Source: JACNLN01 sp964626495 (lineage in GTDB: Bacteria; Fidelibacterota; Marinisomatia; Marinisomatales; CAZVFT01). Taken from it: 6,599 nt of DNA. The notes below the pieces were generated by a model, which saw nothing but the letters and a program-made list of their open reading frames with translations, did no database searches and was not told the DNA's origin. The stretch covers positions 1 to 6,599 of the forward strand of contig CAZVFT010000108.1 of assembly GCA_964626495.1 (NCBI GenBank), read 5' to 3'. A program made the position numbers and the translations under genes. Positions 5,463 through 6,599 of this stretch are shown one piece after another; position 1 is the stretch's first letter, and each line of letters opens with the position of its first letter.

Positions 5463-6401
5463 TCAGGCAAATCGTGTCAGTCCTGCTTCTTTTGACAGCT
5501 CTATTGCACGAATACGTTCGCTTCTTGTAAGGAAGCGATTTAATTCCGGATATGTCCTCCTGCTGACTTTTCCCTCGGGTCGATATTGGAACATAACATT
5601 GACCATCGTGTTTGATGAGATTTCCCTGGCGATGAAAGAAAGAATCTGCCGGGTGTCATCTGTGTGTTCGGGCATAACAAGGTGTCGGACAAGTAACCCG
5701 CGCTTTGCGATTCCGTATTCATCTAACATCAAGTCTCCTACCTGTTGATGCATTAATTTCAAATTACGTCTGGCTATTTCTGGATAATCAGGTGCATCTG
5801 AATAACGCTTTGCGGATGTCTTACTCCAGAACTTAAAATCGGGCATATAGATATCCACAATACCATCCAGCAAAGCAAGACTGGTGTCGCTGTCGTAGAT
5901 GCTGGTGTTGTATACAAGTGGAACACGTAATCCCATTTCAATTGCTATTGGTAATGCTTCTAGAATTTGAACGACAACGTGTGAGGGGGTAACAAAATTG
6001 ATGTTATGGCAACCGATATCCTGGAGGTGGATCATCTTGGAGGCTAATTCTTCAGGACTAACCTCCTTGCCTGCATTTGTGTGACTGATATCCCAATTTT
6101 GACAAAAAACACACCGAAGGTTGCAACTACCAAAAAAGATGGTTCCCGATCCACGAAAACCTGTTAAGTAGGATTCTTCACCAAGATGAGGGAAACAGCT
6201 ACTGACTCGTGCGAAACGACCTGTTTTGCATACTGTTCCGGGTTCTTGGTGCCGATCAATCTCACAGCTGCGGGGGCAGAGGGAACAATTTTTTAACAGT
6301 TCTTTACCCTTCTGGATTCTTTGATTAAAAATTCCCTGTTTATAAGCTGCTAAATACAAAGGTTTAAGAAATGACTTATGTGATTTACCTGACAAATTCA
6401 T
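5463..6401 (-). CDS. PflX-type radical SAM protein (COG1313-like)
   Basis: The 312-residue product is a radical SAM protein of the PflX type, often labelled a putative pyruvate formate-lyase activating enzyme although the substrate is not established. The [4Fe-4S]/SAM motif Cx3Cx2C is CNLRCVFC (Cys93, Cys97, Cys100), preceded by GSGTIFF. An N-terminal Cys cluster (Cys39, Cys42, Cys46, Cys58 in CSLCPRSC and TVC) may bind a second Fe-S centre or zinc. Other family segments are ISHTNAGKEVSPEELA, NINFVTPSH, VYNTSIYD, DIYMPDFKFW, GLLVRHLVMPEHTDDT and MFQYRPEGK. The length is usual for the family. The ATG at 6401 has no good Shine-Dalgarno sequence, but no better start keeps the Cys-rich N-terminal part. 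No pyruvate formate-lyase or other glycyl-radical enzyme gene is in the window, so the PFL label should not be taken literally. It is the first gene of a two-gene operon with the Ub-Mut7-C gene. Confidence 0.9.
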   Translation of the reverse strand: MNLSGKSHKSFLKPLYLAAYKQGIFNQRIQKGKELLKNCSLCPRSCEIDRHQEPGTVCKTGRFARVSSCFPHLGEESYLTGFRGSGTIFFGSCNLRCVFCQNWDISHTNAGKEVSPEELASKMIHLQDIGCHNINFVTPSHVVVQILEALPIAIEMGLRVPLVYNTSIYDSDTSLALLDGIVDIYMPDFKFWSKTSAKRYSDAPDYPEIARRNLKLMHQQVGDLMLDEYGIAKRGLLVRHLVMPEHTDDTRQILSFIAREISSNTMVNVMFQYRPEGKVSRRTYPELNRFLTRSERIRAIELSKEAGLTRFA

Positions 6402-6599
6402 TAGGCTTAATTTTTTCAGCTGATTCAGTCTTGTTTAACCCTTCATAGTTAGAGTTTCTGATTTGTTATTCTATTCATAATTCGAGAAATTGAGGAATAA
6501 GGGTAAATTTTTTAATTTCCCAAATATCATCCCAAAAACTTTCTATGAAAGGAAATAATTTGAAAATAAAGACACATTTCCTGCACTTTATCTATTCTA
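6402..6599. other. AT-rich upstream region of the radical SAM operon, with one hairpin
   Basis: I see no convincing ORF, RNA gene or consensus promoter here, although the promoter of the radical SAM operon is expected in this stretch. An imperfect hairpin lies at 6501-6521: arms GGGTAAATT and AATTTCCC pair over eight positions with one bulged T and a TTTT loop. On the minus strand the hairpin is followed by a T-rich stretch (TTATTCC), so it could end transcription of a gene lying right of the window. The stretch lacks a clean T-run and I hold this loosely. Confidence 0.3.

Noticed and set aside
5463..6401. Annotation of the radical SAM protein as a pyruvate formate-lyase activating enzyme
   Set aside because: No glycyl-radical enzyme gene is nearby and the N-terminal Cys cluster fits the PflX-type group, whose substrate is not established.
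6527..6598. A short minus-strand frame open from the right edge to a TGA at 6529-6527, just before the hairpin at 6501-6521
   Set aside because: It could be the tail of a gene beyond the window, but 23 codons in AT-rich DNA can be open by chance and the translation shows no recognisable motif.

Overview
This AT-rich window carries eight protein-coding genes, one of them cut by the left edge, and no RNA gene, insertion sequence or CRISPR array that I can see. Multihaem cytochrome c motifs, an exported nuclease with a membrane-targeting N-terminus, a Ub-Mut7-C RNase-like protein and a PflX-like radical SAM protein together suggest a Gram-negative, anaerobic or metabolically versatile bacterium. 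An FCB-superphylum or related candidate-phylum lineage is possible, but that is a weak guess because no phylogenetic marker is present.

Left block (1-759, + strand): the C-terminal end of a multihaem c-type cytochrome that ends in a LysM domain, followed 6 nt later by a small two-helix membrane protein whose soluble tail is built of 11-residue repeats. Both probably act in the cell envelope. An AT-rich gap (760-918) with one perfect inverted repeat separates this block from the converging next one.

Middle block (919-3289, - strand, transcribed right to left): an exported or membrane-anchored endonuclease/exonuclease/phosphatase (EEP) protein, a 69-residue two-helix membrane protein with its own sigma70-like promoter and probably a leaderless start, a YacP-like NYN/PIN-fold RNase 2 nt after it, and a DUF5362-like membrane protein. 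The genes are close together but perform no recognisable single pathway.

Thiolase (3469-4680, + strand): a complete acetyl-CoA acetyltransferase/acyltransferase-like enzyme, divergent from the EEP gene across a 179-nt gap that holds a good promoter candidate. It stands alone, with no other beta-oxidation or ketogenesis gene beside it.

Right block (4690-6401, - strand): a PflX-type radical SAM protein followed 2 nt later by a ubiquitin-like plus Mut7-C protein, clearly a two-gene operon. The Mut7-C domain has Gly where the family normally has its first catalytic Asp. This block converges on the thiolase gene with only 9 nt between stop codons.

I see no complete new defence or mobile system. 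The observations most worth following are the cytochrome-LysM fusion, the hendecad-repeat membrane protein beside it, the altered Mut7-C active site in a tight operon with a radical SAM enzyme, and the predicted leaderless small membrane protein.
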